From Proteiniphilum sp. UBA5384 (GTDB lineage: Bacteria > Bacteroidota > Bacteroidia > Bacteroidales > Dysgonomonadaceae), in NCBI RefSeq assembly GCF_002410825.1, contig NZ_DHOS01000058.1:1-13419 (forward strand): DNA of 13,419 bases, in the 5' to 3' direction. Both the position numbers and the translations under genes were made by a program. This document shows positions 1 to 7,512 of this stretch, piece after piece. Every line of letters begins with the position of its first letter. The first letter of the stretch is position 1. The notes beneath the pieces are model-generated. The model was not told the origin of the DNA and made no database searches. It worked only from the letters and a program-made list of their open reading frames with translations.

Positions 1-276
1 TTGTTTCCTTGAAACTTGCCCCCCCTGCAAACGGCTATTGGCCGAATACAACGGAAACATCGAACAACTGAAAAGATTTTTCCAAAGCTCCCGAATTCAC
101 GATTTATTTTTTAGTTTCCTGTATCTTTTATTGAACGGGTACCAATTTTGACCCCGGCTTCTTAAAACCGCGGTCCCTTGTATACTCTGCTTTGTCTTCT
201 TTTTGAACGTATATGTAAATAACCTAAAGATCGCTTTTTTCTCTTGCTGACAGTACTTATTTCCTGAAAGCGGGTG

Positions 277-308
277 CAAAGATAGGGAGTCTTTTCTTAC
301 CATCCAAA
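277..308 (-). promoter_or_regulatory. Bacteroidota-type promoter, minus strand, reading out of the window
   Basis: On the minus strand TTTG (305-308) is followed by a 20-base spacer and TATCTTTG (277-284). This is an exact fit to the Bacteroidota consensus TTTG-N19/21-TAnnTTTG. A7, T7 and T8 tracts at 318-350 lie just upstream and could act like an UP element. Transcription should begin near 271 and run leftwards. The leader would be about 210 bases if the first ATG (58-60) is used, or the product could be a non-coding RNA. Confidence 0.65.
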
Positions 309-498
309 CAATTCAACGAAAAAAATCACACTTTTTTTACTCTTTTTTTTCGAACATCTATCAAAGGGAAGGGTATCAATCTATTATGAAAAATAAAAAA
401 ACAGGGAGAAATGACTCTTTTCACGGATAATAAAGGGTGAGGGGTTGATCCTAAAAGTGAAAAGATGTAATTTCTTCCCTCGAATCACATTTTATAAG

Positions 499-506
499 TA
501 CTTTTG
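499..506 (+). promoter_or_regulatory. -7 box of the ABC exporter promoter
   Basis: TACTTTTG matches the TAnnTTTG -7 box, about 84 bases before the exporter ATG. No good TTTG -33 element sits 19-21 bases upstream (TTTC at 471-474 is too far), so only the -7 element is supported. The leader contains a 9-bp direct repeat, ATTAATATA, at 542-550 and 579-587. The second copy ends two bases before the start codon, where a ribosome binding site would normally be, and no Shine-Dalgarno sequence is visible. Confidence 0.5.
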
Positions 507-589
507 CATTAAAATCTGCATTACTATAATTCAGGATGCTTATTAATATAAATTAATTCAATTAGAACACTCAATTACATTAATATATA

Positions 590-2452
590 ATGAAGGGTAT
601 TATTGATATCTTAAGACGGTTTTTACCTCCTTACAAGAAATATGTCATTCTGGCATTCATATTCAACATACTGACTGCAATACTAAATGTAATCTCATTT
701 GCCACAATCATCCCTATACTTCAGGTTTTATTCAAAATAAACAAGAATACATTTTCCTTTATTCCCTGGGATAGCCCCGACTATTCATTCATGGATTTGA
801 CGCTCAATAATATGAACTGGTATATCACCCACCTCATAACTATCCATGGAAGCAGTTTTACCCTAATGGCACTGGCTACATTTCTTATCGTGACGACTCT
901 CCTGAAAACCGGAGCTGCCTACCTGGGCTCTTATTGTCTTATTCCGATAAGGACAGGGGTAGTAAAGGATATCCGGAATCAGATCAACGACAAGGTACTC
1001 TCTCTTCCTATCGGCTTTTTCTCCGAAGAAAGGAAAGGAGACATTCTTTCCAGGGTATCAGGTGATGTAAATGAAGTAGAGAGTTCCATCATGAGTTCCC
1101 TTGATATGCTTTTCAAGAATCCTGTACTTATATTGATCTATTTGATTACTATGCTGATTCTGAGCTGGCAACTAACCCTTTTTGTCCTAGTTGTACTACC
1201 GATAATGGGGTTTGTGATGGGGCGTGTGGGAAGAAGTCTGAAAAGGAGTTCTTTCGCTGCACAGAATAAGTGGGGTGAACTGATGTCACAGATGGAAGAA
1301 ACATTAAGTGGATTGCGGGTGATCAAAGCCTTTAGTGCAGAAAACAAAATCTCCGAAAGATTTCATACAGGGACGAATGAATTCCGGCGCATGACGAATA
1401 GGATCGCACGCAGGCAAACACTGGCACATCCCATGAGCGAGTTGCTGGGGACTATCACCATCGCCATCGTTCTATGGTTTGGAGGGTCATTGATACTGGA
1501 GGGCAACAGCCTTATCGACGCTGCTTCATTCATCTATTATCTTACCATATTTTATAGTATTATCAATCCGGCAAAAGAATTTTCAAAGTCAGCCTATGCT
1601 ATCCAACGCGGATTGGCATCGATGGAGCGTATCGACAAAATATTGACGGCCGACAACAAGATCACCGACCCGGCACAACCTGTTCCCGTCACATTCAATT
1701 CTGATATAAATTATAAAGATGTATGGTTTAAATATGGCATAGATTGGGTCATTAAAGGAGTCAATCTAAAAATCGACAAAGGCAAGACCATTGCATTGGT
1801 GGGCCAATCGGGATCGGGAAAATCAACGATGGCCGACCTTTTACCCCGTTTCTACGATATCCAGAAAGGGGAAATCCTCATCGATGGAGTCAACATAAAA
1901 GATATGAGAGTGCGGGATTTAAGATCGCTGATGGGTTATGTAAATCAGGAAGCGATCCTGTTTAATGATACCATCTATAATAATATTGCATTTGGAGTTA
2001 CCGAAGCCACCGAGAGCGATATTATCAATGCCGCGAAAGTAGCCAATGCCCATGACTTTATTATGGCTACCGAAAACGGATACCAGACCAATATCGGAGA
2101 CCGGGGTGGAAAATTATCGGGAGGACAACGTCAACGCATCAGCATCGCGCGCGCCATCCTGAAAAATCCGAAGATACTCATATTGGATGAAGCCACTTCA
2201 GCACTCGATACCGACTCGGAACGCCTCGTACAGGAAGCATTGGAAAAATTGATGGAAAACCGCACTACCATTGTAATAGCGCATAGACTCTCCACAATCA
2301 AGAATGCTGATGAAATCTATGTGATTAAAGATGGTCAGATAGTAGAATCGGGGCAACATGCCACCCTCTATGCAGAAGGAGGATATTATACATCATTGTG
2401 CAATGCCCAGAGAGAGATTAGCCAAACGTCTACAACCTTTCTTCCGGAGTAA
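590..2452 (+). CDS. Type I ABC exporter, fused permease/ATPase (MsbA-like)
   Basis: This is an inner-membrane half-transporter that would homodimerise and use ATP to export or flip a substrate. Residues 1-350 form the transmembrane domain, with hydrophobic segments near 17-45, 88-118, 176-212 and 283-325. A nucleotide-binding domain follows with all its motifs: Walker A GQSGSGKST (405-413), Q-loop Gln453, signature LSGGQ (509-513), Walker B ILILDE (529-534), D-loop SALD and H-loop His565. The length of 620 aa is normal for the family and no catalytic residue is missing. It is transcribed alone. Its stop lies inside the 3' end of the opposing nucleotide-sugar epimerase gene. Lipid or lipopolysaccharide flipping is an inference from MsbA similarity and the glycan-related neighbour; the substrate cannot be read from sequence, and drug or peptide export is possible. 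Confidence 0.95.
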   Translation: MKGIIDILRRFLPPYKKYVILAFIFNILTAILNVISFATIIPILQVLFKINKNTFSFIPWDSPDYSFMDLTLNNMNWYITHLITIHGSSFTLMALATFLIVTTLLKTGAAYLGSYCLIPIRTGVVKDIRNQINDKVLSLPIGFFSEERKGDILSRVSGDVNEVESSIMSSLDMLFKNPVLILIYLITMLILSWQLTLFVLVVLPIMGFVMGRVGRSLKRSSFAAQNKWGELMSQMEETLSGLRVIKAFSAENKISERFHTGTNEFRRMTNRIARRQTLAHPMSELLGTITIAIVLWFGGSLILEGNSLIDAASFIYYLTIFYSIINPAKEFSKSAYAIQRGLASMERIDKILTADNKITDPAQPVPVTFNSDINYKDVWFKYGIDWVIKGVNLKIDKGKTIALVGQSGSGKSTMADLLPRFYDIQKGEILIDGVNIKDMRVRDLRSLMGYVNQEAILFNDTIYNNIAFGVTEATESDIINAAKVANAHDFIMATENGYQTNIGDRGGKLSGGQRQRISIARAILKNPKILILDEATSALDTDSERLVQEALEKLMENRTTIVIAHRLSTIKNADEIYVIKDGQIVESGQHATLYAEGGYYTSLCNAQREISQTSTTFLPE

Positions 2453-4379
2453 GGGTATCTTCCACAGATAGTCGTTCCAATAATCTGTCTACCACTTCAA
2501 AAGGTGAGTTAATACTCCGGAATTCGGGGACAATTTCCTTCATCTTTTTAACGGTACGCATATCATCATATTCGTATGAAATATGAATGAGTGTGTCCAC
2601 TTTCCAACTAACCTCTTCATATTCATACTCACGGACATCGGCAATCATAATCTTCTCGTGGTAGGTAGGCTTGGTATGTTCTGCCTTATTAAGCAGTTCT
2701 TCATAGAGTTTTTCACCATGACGCAGTCCGGTAAATTCTATCTTGATATTCTTTGAACCGGACAACCGGATCATCCTTCTGGCCAAATCAAGTATCTTCA
2801 CCGGCCTTCCCATATCAAAAATGTAAATCTCCCCCCCCCTACCCATTGCACCTGCTTCCAACACAAGTTGGCAAGCTTCCGGAATGGTCATGAAATAGCG
2901 AATGATCTCAGGATGGGTGACCGTCACCGGTCCTCCATGTTTTATCTGTTCCCTGAAGAGAGGTATTACCGAACCATTGGATCCTAACACATTTCCAAAA
3001 CGGGTTGTAATAAACTGAGTTGTTTTCTTATGGTTTTTTGAGACATATTTTGCAAGAGATTGCACATAGATCTCACAGATTCTCTTGGAACAACCCATCA
3101 CGTTTGAAGGATTCACCGCCTTGTCGGTTGAAACCATCACAAACTTATCGGCATTATACTTCACTGCCAGATCTGCCATAATCTTCGTTCCCAGGATATT
3201 GGTCTGTACCGATTCCGAAACATTATCCTCCATCATTGGCACATGTTTATATGCTGCTGCATGAAAAATATACTGGGGCCGCGTATGGGAAAAAACTCTT
3301 TCCATGCGGCTGGCATTACTCACATCGGCCACAATAACCTCCGCACGCATTTCCCTCCATTTATCTTTCAGTTCGAGCCTCATATCATGCAATGGAGTCT
3401 CCGCCTGATCTATAAGAATGATACTATAAGGGTTGAAGTTGGCCACCTGACGTACAATCTCGCTCCCTATCGATCCGGCAGCTCCGGTCACCATCACACG
3501 TTTCCCTTCGATATTGGAGGCAATCTTCAGCATGTTGACATGAATAGGATCTCGTGGTAGAAGGTCTTCGATCTGTACATCTTTCAATTCATTTTTACTC
3601 ATAAGCATCCCATTCCACTCGTTGAGAGGAACAGTAGTAAGCAACGAAATATTATGATCCACGAAATTATTCAGCAGGTCGGAATTCTTAATCTCTTCCA
3701 TTTGCAGAGGTGAAATAATAACCGTCTGTACATCTTTGCTTTCCAAAGTCCTGAAAAGGGTCTCGTTATTAGCATGAATTGTTACTCCCATCAATTCCTT
3801 GCCTACCATGTGACTTTCATCTGAAATAAATCCCGCTACCCGATAATTGAATTCACTGTTTCCTTTCAACGCCTTTGCAATGCTGATACCGGCCTCTTTG
3901 GTACCGTAAATGAATACATTCACTGGTTTCACGTTTCTACCTGTAATAAATTCATAAATTTCCTTTGTCAATATCCGGGAAAAGATCATCAGAAATATGT
4001 TAAGAAAGAAAATAGAGATAAAAGTAATATTATCAAGATGGAAAAAAGGGCGATGCCATTTCAGCATTGTAATGACAATATAGGTGATGCCATATGCCGG
4101 CACCAAAGCATAAGTGATCCTTATCAAATCGGTAAAAGAAGAAAATCGGAGGATTCCGCTGAATGTGCGGAACAAGATAAAGGTAACTGCACTGATAAAA
4201 ACAAGGATTAATCCCAATGTAATAGCATCTGCTCTTACCTCTGGCGTAAGCCCGGCAAATCCATATCTTACCATATATATCGCCAGACACGAAAACAACA
4301 CCATGAGGATATCAATCACGAAAATAGAGAATCGAGACAATACCCTGCTCGACAGGAAATTGTGTATCAGGTTGTTCAT
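2430..4379 (-). CDS. Membrane-anchored nucleotide-sugar 4,6-dehydratase/epimerase (PglF/WbpM/CapD type)
   Basis: The family removes water from UDP-linked HexNAc sugars (4,6-dehydratase, sometimes with C5 inversion) to feed capsule, O-antigen or protein glycan synthesis on the cytoplasmic face of the membrane. Four hydrophobic segments lie at about 17-38, 52-70, 87-105 and 118-134. A first Rossmann-like unit (VNVFIYGTKEAG, from 153) is followed by the catalytic short-chain dehydrogenase domain with the NAD(P) motif TGAAGSIGSE (298-307). The active-site block is STDKAVNPSNVMGCSK (417-432), where the family has Met/Lys in place of the usual Tyr-x-x-x-Lys. The length of 649 aa is typical. It is the last gene of the nadC operon, its ATG six bases after the protease stop. 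A run of nine G bases (2831-2839) encodes Arg514-Gly-Gly-Glu517. The exact sugar product is unknown. Confidence 0.94.
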   Translation of the reverse strand: MNNLIHNFLSSRVLSRFSIFVIDILMVLFSCLAIYMVRYGFAGLTPEVRADAITLGLILVFISAVTFILFRTFSGILRFSSFTDLIRITYALVPAYGITYIVITMLKWHRPFFHLDNITFISIFFLNIFLMIFSRILTKEIYEFITGRNVKPVNVFIYGTKEAGISIAKALKGNSEFNYRVAGFISDESHMVGKELMGVTIHANNETLFRTLESKDVQTVIISPLQMEEIKNSDLLNNFVDHNISLLTTVPLNEWNGMLMSKNELKDVQIEDLLPRDPIHVNMLKIASNIEGKRVMVTGAAGSIGSEIVRQVANFNPYSIILIDQAETPLHDMRLELKDKWREMRAEVIVADVSNASRMERVFSHTRPQYIFHAAAYKHVPMMEDNVSESVQTNILGTKIMADLAVKYNADKFVMVSTDKAVNPSNVMGCSKRICEIYVQSLAKYVSKNHKKTTQFITTRFGNVLGSNGSVIPLFREQIKHGGPVTVTHPEIIRYFMTIPEACQLVLEAGAMGRGGEIYIFDMGRPVKILDLARRMIRLSGSKNIKIEFTGLRHGEKLYEELLNKAEHTKPTYHEKIMIADVREYEYEEVSWKVDTLIHISYEYDDMRTVKKMKEIVPEFRSINSPFEVVDRLLERLSVEDTLTPEERL

Positions 4380-4385
4380 AAAGAT

Positions 4386-6026
4386 CTAATTTTGCTTATA
4401 CTCCCCGTTCACAATAGACTGATGCTTGGCCTTACCGGTCTCTATCAGTTCTATTCCCTTTTTGATCAAGGAGTCCTCTTTTTGGTAAGTTGCCCAGAAA
4501 GCTTCCTCTCCGAAAAAATTCCGTATAATGTATGCATACATTCCATTTTCCAACAACTCACTCGATTCCTGTACATAATAAGGCCTTCTTCTTATTCCAT
4601 TATTATCGGCAAAACTCACAAGGTTCAATAACAACGGTTGCTGACGCAAATACCTGTACAGTTCCTGCCATGTCCCGAAACTGCTCAGTTTCTCCCGGTA
4701 TGTATCGGAATAAAGCATGGCATATTTCTCATCCAACCGGTTATTTACGATCAAATTGTAATACAAATTGAAGCCGGTCGTATCGCGGGGCACAAATATA
4801 TCCGGCATGATGCCCCCCCCGCCATATACCGTCCTTCCTCCTGCTGTCTGAAAAGGAATAAGATGATTAGCAACGGTATCTACATTGACATAGTCTCCTT
4901 CTATATAGCGGTTGATAGCCTCCATTTCATATTCATCATATTTACCTTTTTCATATCTCCGTTGGATAGATCTGCCTGAAGCCGTGTAATAACGGGCCAT
5001 GGTAAGCCTCACCGCCGATCCGTCGGGAAAATTACGTTGCTCCTGCACCAATCCTTTACCAAAGGAACGTCGTCCAATTACCAACCCTCTATCGTGATCC
5101 TGAATGGCTCCTGCAAATATCTCACTGGCAGAAGCGCTTAACTCGTCAATGAGGACAATCACATCATCCTCTTTACAGGTACCCGATCCTTTGGCATATA
5201 TGTCGGTCCTCGGAAAATTCCTTCCTTGTGTATACACAATCAGGTCACCCTTGTTCAGAAACTCATTGACCATGGCTACCACCACATCCAATGATCCTCC
5301 TACATTTCCTCTCAGATCAATCATAAAAGAGTTGGCACCCAAACTTTTCAACTTGGATATAGCAGAAATAAATTCACTGAAGGTATTGAACCCGAAGTTC
5401 TTACCCAATTTAATAAAACCTATCTTATCGGTCAGCATGTAGGCAGCATTGACACTGCTCATAGGAATATCTCCCCGGGTAACGATGACTTCTAATAAAC
5501 GGTTACCATTGGCTCTGATAATCCCCAGTTTCACTTCCGACCCGGTTTCACCTCTTAATTTAGCCATAACCTCCTCATTGCGGAGTTTTGTCCCGGCAAT
5601 TAAAGTATCGTTGACTGTTACAATCCTGTCCCAATGCATGATGCCGGCTGCCTCTGAAGGGCCCCCCGGCACAATACCGGTCACTACAATGGTATCTCTT
5701 AATACATAGAAGTTGACACCTATACCTGAGAAATGGCCTTCCATGTCTTCGTTCACCCATTTCATATCGGCCGCTGAGATGTAATCTGAATGAGGGTCAA
5801 GCTCCTTTATAATATTGGGGAGCGCATCTTCCACCAGTTGCCGCATATTCACCGTGTCGACATACGATTCATTGACATAGTTCAGTACAGCATCTATTTT
5901 GCCATAGCCTGCCACGCTTCCCGATCGTCCGAACTGGCTATATCTGCTTCCGATAAATATGCCCACTGCGATACCGACACCTAAGCATAGCGGTATCCAT
6001 ATCCTGGCTTTCTTACCTGCATCCAT
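4386..6026 (-). CDS. S41-family C-terminal processing peptidase with PDZ domain
   Basis: This is a serine/lysine-dyad protease of the CtpA/Prc/TSP group, which trims C-termini of envelope proteins. Residues 9-26 form one hydrophobic signal anchor, so the enzyme should face the periplasm. A PDZ domain spans about 95-180 (GIGVNFYV... GGPSEAAGI... WDRIVTVND), followed by the S41 core. DLRGNVGG is at 237-244, the nucleophile is Ser299 in ELSASASEI and Lys324 in SFGKGLVQ is the base. The 25-residue Ser-Lys spacing equals that of Prc (Ser430/Lys455). About 180 extra residues follow the core, which is common in Bacteroidota members. The start is supported by AGGAGAG nine bases upstream, inside the last codons of the preceding deaminase gene; the gap is four bases. 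Gly402-Gly405 are encoded across a G8 tract (4813-4820). The substrate is not known. Confidence 0.93.
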   Translation of the reverse strand: MDAGKKARIWIPLCLGVGIAVGIFIGSRYSQFGRSGSVAGYGKIDAVLNYVNESYVDTVNMRQLVEDALPNIIKELDPHSDYISAADMKWVNEDMEGHFSGIGVNFYVLRDTIVVTGIVPGGPSEAAGIMHWDRIVTVNDTLIAGTKLRNEEVMAKLRGETGSEVKLGIIRANGNRLLEVIVTRGDIPMSSVNAAYMLTDKIGFIKLGKNFGFNTFSEFISAISKLKSLGANSFMIDLRGNVGGSLDVVVAMVNEFLNKGDLIVYTQGRNFPRTDIYAKGSGTCKEDDVIVLIDELSASASEIFAGAIQDHDRGLVIGRRSFGKGLVQEQRNFPDGSAVRLTMARYYTASGRSIQRRYEKGKYDEYEMEAINRYIEGDYVNVDTVANHLIPFQTAGGRTVYGGGGIMPDIFVPRDTTGFNLYYNLIVNNRLDEKYAMLYSDTYREKLSSFGTWQELYRYLRQQPLLLNLVSFADNNGIRRRPYYVQESSELLENGMYAYIIRNFFGEEAFWATYQKEDSLIKKGIELIETGKAKHQSIVNGEYKQN

Positions 6027-6030
6027 TCAA

Positions 6031-6480
6031 TTACTCTCCTGTTACTATTTTGTCAATTTCTACCGATACAAGTTCAACATCAGCCCTGCTTAATAACTCT
6101 AATCCATCACTCAAACGGTAATTCTCAGAATAAACCACTCGCTTTATTCCTGCCTGAATAATTAACTTGGCACATTCAATGCAGGGTGAAGAGGTAACAT
6201 ACAAAGTGGCCCCCTCACTGCTGTTATTGGAACGTGCTACTTTAGTAATTGCATTCGCCTCTGCATGAAGCACATACGGCTTTGTTATTTCATTCTCATC
6301 TTCACATATATTTTCAAAACCCGAAGGAGTACCATTATATCCATCGGAGATAATCATCTTGTCCTTCACCAGAAGTGCACCTACCTTTCTACGTTTGCAG
6401 TAGGAATTTTCGGCCCAGATAAAAGCCATTCGCATATAGCGCCTGTCGAGTAGCACCTGTTTATCTCCGTTTTGTTCCAT
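6031..6480 (-). CDS. Deoxycytidylate (dCMP) deaminase family protein
   Basis: It probably deaminates dCMP to dUMP in the cytosol, supplying thymidylate synthase, by a zinc-activated water mechanism. The 149-aa protein has HAE at 72-74 (zinc His72, proton shuttle Glu74) and PCIEC at 99-103 (zinc Cys100 and Cys103). The block GYNGTPSGFENICEDE is typical of the ComEB-like dCMP deaminase subgroup rather than cytidine deaminases. I chose the ATG at 6478-6480. An in-frame TTG two codons upstream would overlap the nadC stop but is less likely. It lies two bases after nadC in the same operon, and its final codons carry the Shine-Dalgarno site of the protease gene. A broader nucleotide-deaminase role cannot be excluded from motifs alone. 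Confidence 0.92.
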   Translation of the reverse strand: MEQNGDKQVLLDRRYMRMAFIWAENSYCKRRKVGALLVKDKMIISDGYNGTPSGFENICEDENEITKPYVLHAEANAITKVARSNNSSEGATLYVTSSPCIECAKLIIQAGIKRVVYSENYRLSDGLELLSRADVELVSVEIDKIVTGE

Positions 6481-6482
6481 TT

Positions 6483-7337
6483 TCAAATTGCCTTTAAACT
6501 CATATCGAGACTTTTCACCGAATGAGTCAATGCACCCACCGATATATAATCCACCCCTGTTTCAGCATATTCCCGGATAGTGTCGAAAGTGATTCCTCCC
6601 GAGGATTCCAATTCCACACGACTGTTAACGGCTTTTACGGTTCTCACGGCTTCAAGAGTTTGTGCCGGCGTAAAATTGTCAAGCATGATCCTGTCTACCC
6701 CGCCTATACGAAGCACCTCCTCAAGCTCACGGGAATTTCTCACCTCTATTTCAATCCTGAGGTTTTTGTTTTTCTCCTTCAAATACTGTTGTGCGCCATG
6801 AATTGCGTTCTCAATTCCTCCGGCAAAATCCACATGATTATCTTTTAATAATATCATATCGAACAAGCCTATTCTATGGTTTTCTCCGCCACCAATCTTG
6901 ACCGCCTGCTTTTCAAGGATACGCATCCCGGGCGTAGTTTTACGGGTGTCAAGCACCTTGGCCGACGTTCCTTTGAGTAATTCCATATAGCGGTGGGTAA
7001 TGGTGGCAACTCCACTCATCCGCTGCATAATATTAAGGACCAGCCGTTCAGTCTGCAAGATTGAACGCACTTTCCCTGAGACAATAAAGGCAATATCACC
7101 GGGCTTTACATACGAACCATCACCCAAGAAAACTTCTACCCGTAATTGGGGATCAAAATCATGAAACACCTCTTTTGCCACATCTACTCCGGCCAGTATA
7201 CCTTCTTCCTTGATCAACAATTTTGATTGTCCCTCTTCTGTAGCAGGAATACTACAAAGGGTGGTGTGGTCTCCGTCTCCAATATCTTCAGCAAAAGCCA
7301 ATCGGATAAGGTTATGGATTAATTCTTTTTCTGTCAT
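6483..7337 (-). CDS. nadC: Nicotinate-nucleotide pyrophosphorylase (carboxylating), quinolinate phosphoribosyltransferase
   Basis: It converts quinolinate and PRPP to nicotinate mononucleotide, CO2 and pyrophosphate, the third step of de novo NAD synthesis in the cytosol. The N-terminal block AEDIGDGDHTT, the helix ERLVLNIMQRMSGVAT, the substrate-binding DTRKTTPGMR and the GGGENHRIGLFDMILLKDNH loop are all family hallmarks. From the chosen ATG (7335-7337) the protein has 284 aa, the usual size, and begins at the position where homologues start. In-frame ATGs at 7356-7358 and 7353-7355 and a TTG at 7374-7376 would add 6 to 13 residues; the promoter at 7415-7422 does not exclude them. It heads a four-gene operon and is divergent from rlmH. 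Confidence 0.95.
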   Translation of the reverse strand: MTEKELIHNLIRLAFAEDIGDGDHTTLCSIPATEEGQSKLLIKEEGILAGVDVAKEVFHDFDPQLRVEVFLGDGSYVKPGDIAFIVSGKVRSILQTERLVLNIMQRMSGVATITHRYMELLKGTSAKVLDTRKTTPGMRILEKQAVKIGGGENHRIGLFDMILLKDNHVDFAGGIENAIHGAQQYLKEKNKNLRIEIEVRNSRELEEVLRIGGVDRIMLDNFTPAQTLEAVRTVKAVNSRVELESSGGITFDTIREYAETGVDYISVGALTHSVKSLDMSLKAI

Positions 7338-7414
7338 ATTAAAACGATTATGCATCATTTTAGAATAAACAAACAATATAAAGGTTTTGTTATTCTTTTA
7401 CAAGAAATTTAGTG

Positions 7415-7422
7415 CAAAAATA
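7415..7422 (-). promoter_or_regulatory. -7 box of the nadC operon promoter
   Basis: On the minus strand the sequence is TATTTTTG followed by C, matching TAnnTTTG. It lies about 78 bases upstream of the chosen nadC ATG. No clear TTTG occurs 19-21 bases further upstream. The region where the -33 contact would fall overlaps the -7 box of the opposing rlmH promoter. Confidence 0.55.
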
Positions 7423-7435
7423 CGAAATAAACAGT

Positions 7436-7443
7436 TACATTTG
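7436..7443 (+). promoter_or_regulatory. -7 box of the rlmH promoter
   Basis: TACATTTG fits TAnnTTTG and lies 69 bases before the rlmH ATG. The -33 element is weak (TTTAG near 7408-7412, with too long a spacer). The box is 13 bases from the opposing nadC -7 box, so one polymerase should block the other. Confidence 0.5.
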
Positions 7444-7473
7444 TCTGCATCAGTCGCTTTTTTCACAATTCAC

Positions 7474-7506
7474 TTGGTATTCGGTTGATATCCGGCTGGT
7501 ATTCAG
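7474..7506 (+). repeat. Three tandem imperfect 11-bp repeats in the rlmH leader
   Basis: The units are TTGGTATTCGG (7474-7484), TTGATATCCGG (7485-7495) and CTGGTATTCAG (7496-7506). Units 1-2 and 1-3 each share 9 of 11 bases, and the consensus is roughly YTGRTATYCRG. The array ends six bases before the rlmH ATG. Eleven is not a multiple of three, so it is not a peptide repeat; it is close to one DNA helical turn. Confidence 0.6.
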
Positions 7507-7512
7507 AACAGA

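Larger units (their letters stand above)
1..589. other. Left-edge region without a confident gene
   Basis: No complete gene is supported here. A plus-strand frame is open from the window edge (position 2) to a TGA at 149-151. Its 49 residues look plausible (a CPPCKRLLAEY-like start, then an amphipathic stretch), so it could be the 3' end of a gene lying to the left. On the minus strand the only ATG downstream of the promoter at 277-308 is at 58-60, and it opens a frame running off the window edge (MFPLYSANSR...). The two readings are mutually exclusive and I cannot choose between them. An imperfect hairpin (150-157 with 168-175, one mismatch) directly follows the plus-strand stop. Positions 318-350 are A/T tracts, and 416-424 pairs with 457-465 as a 9-bp inverted repeat. 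Positions 499-589 are the leader of the ABC exporter. Confidence 0.5.

Noticed and set aside
97..303. 68-aa open frame on the minus strand
   Set aside because: Its ATG at 301-303 lies between the -33 and -7 elements of the minus-strand promoter, upstream of the expected transcription start. The protein is very basic and of low complexity.
3243..3560. Plus-strand open frames inside the epimerase and protease genes
   Set aside because: They lie antisense to strongly conserved coding sequence, show no domains and have no promoter of their own.
7338..7376. TTG or upstream ATG starts for nadC
   Set aside because: They add residues with no counterpart in NadC. The TTG at 7374-7376 is a rare start type, while an ATG at 7335-7337 matches the family N-terminus. 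The ATGs at 7353-7358 remain possible.
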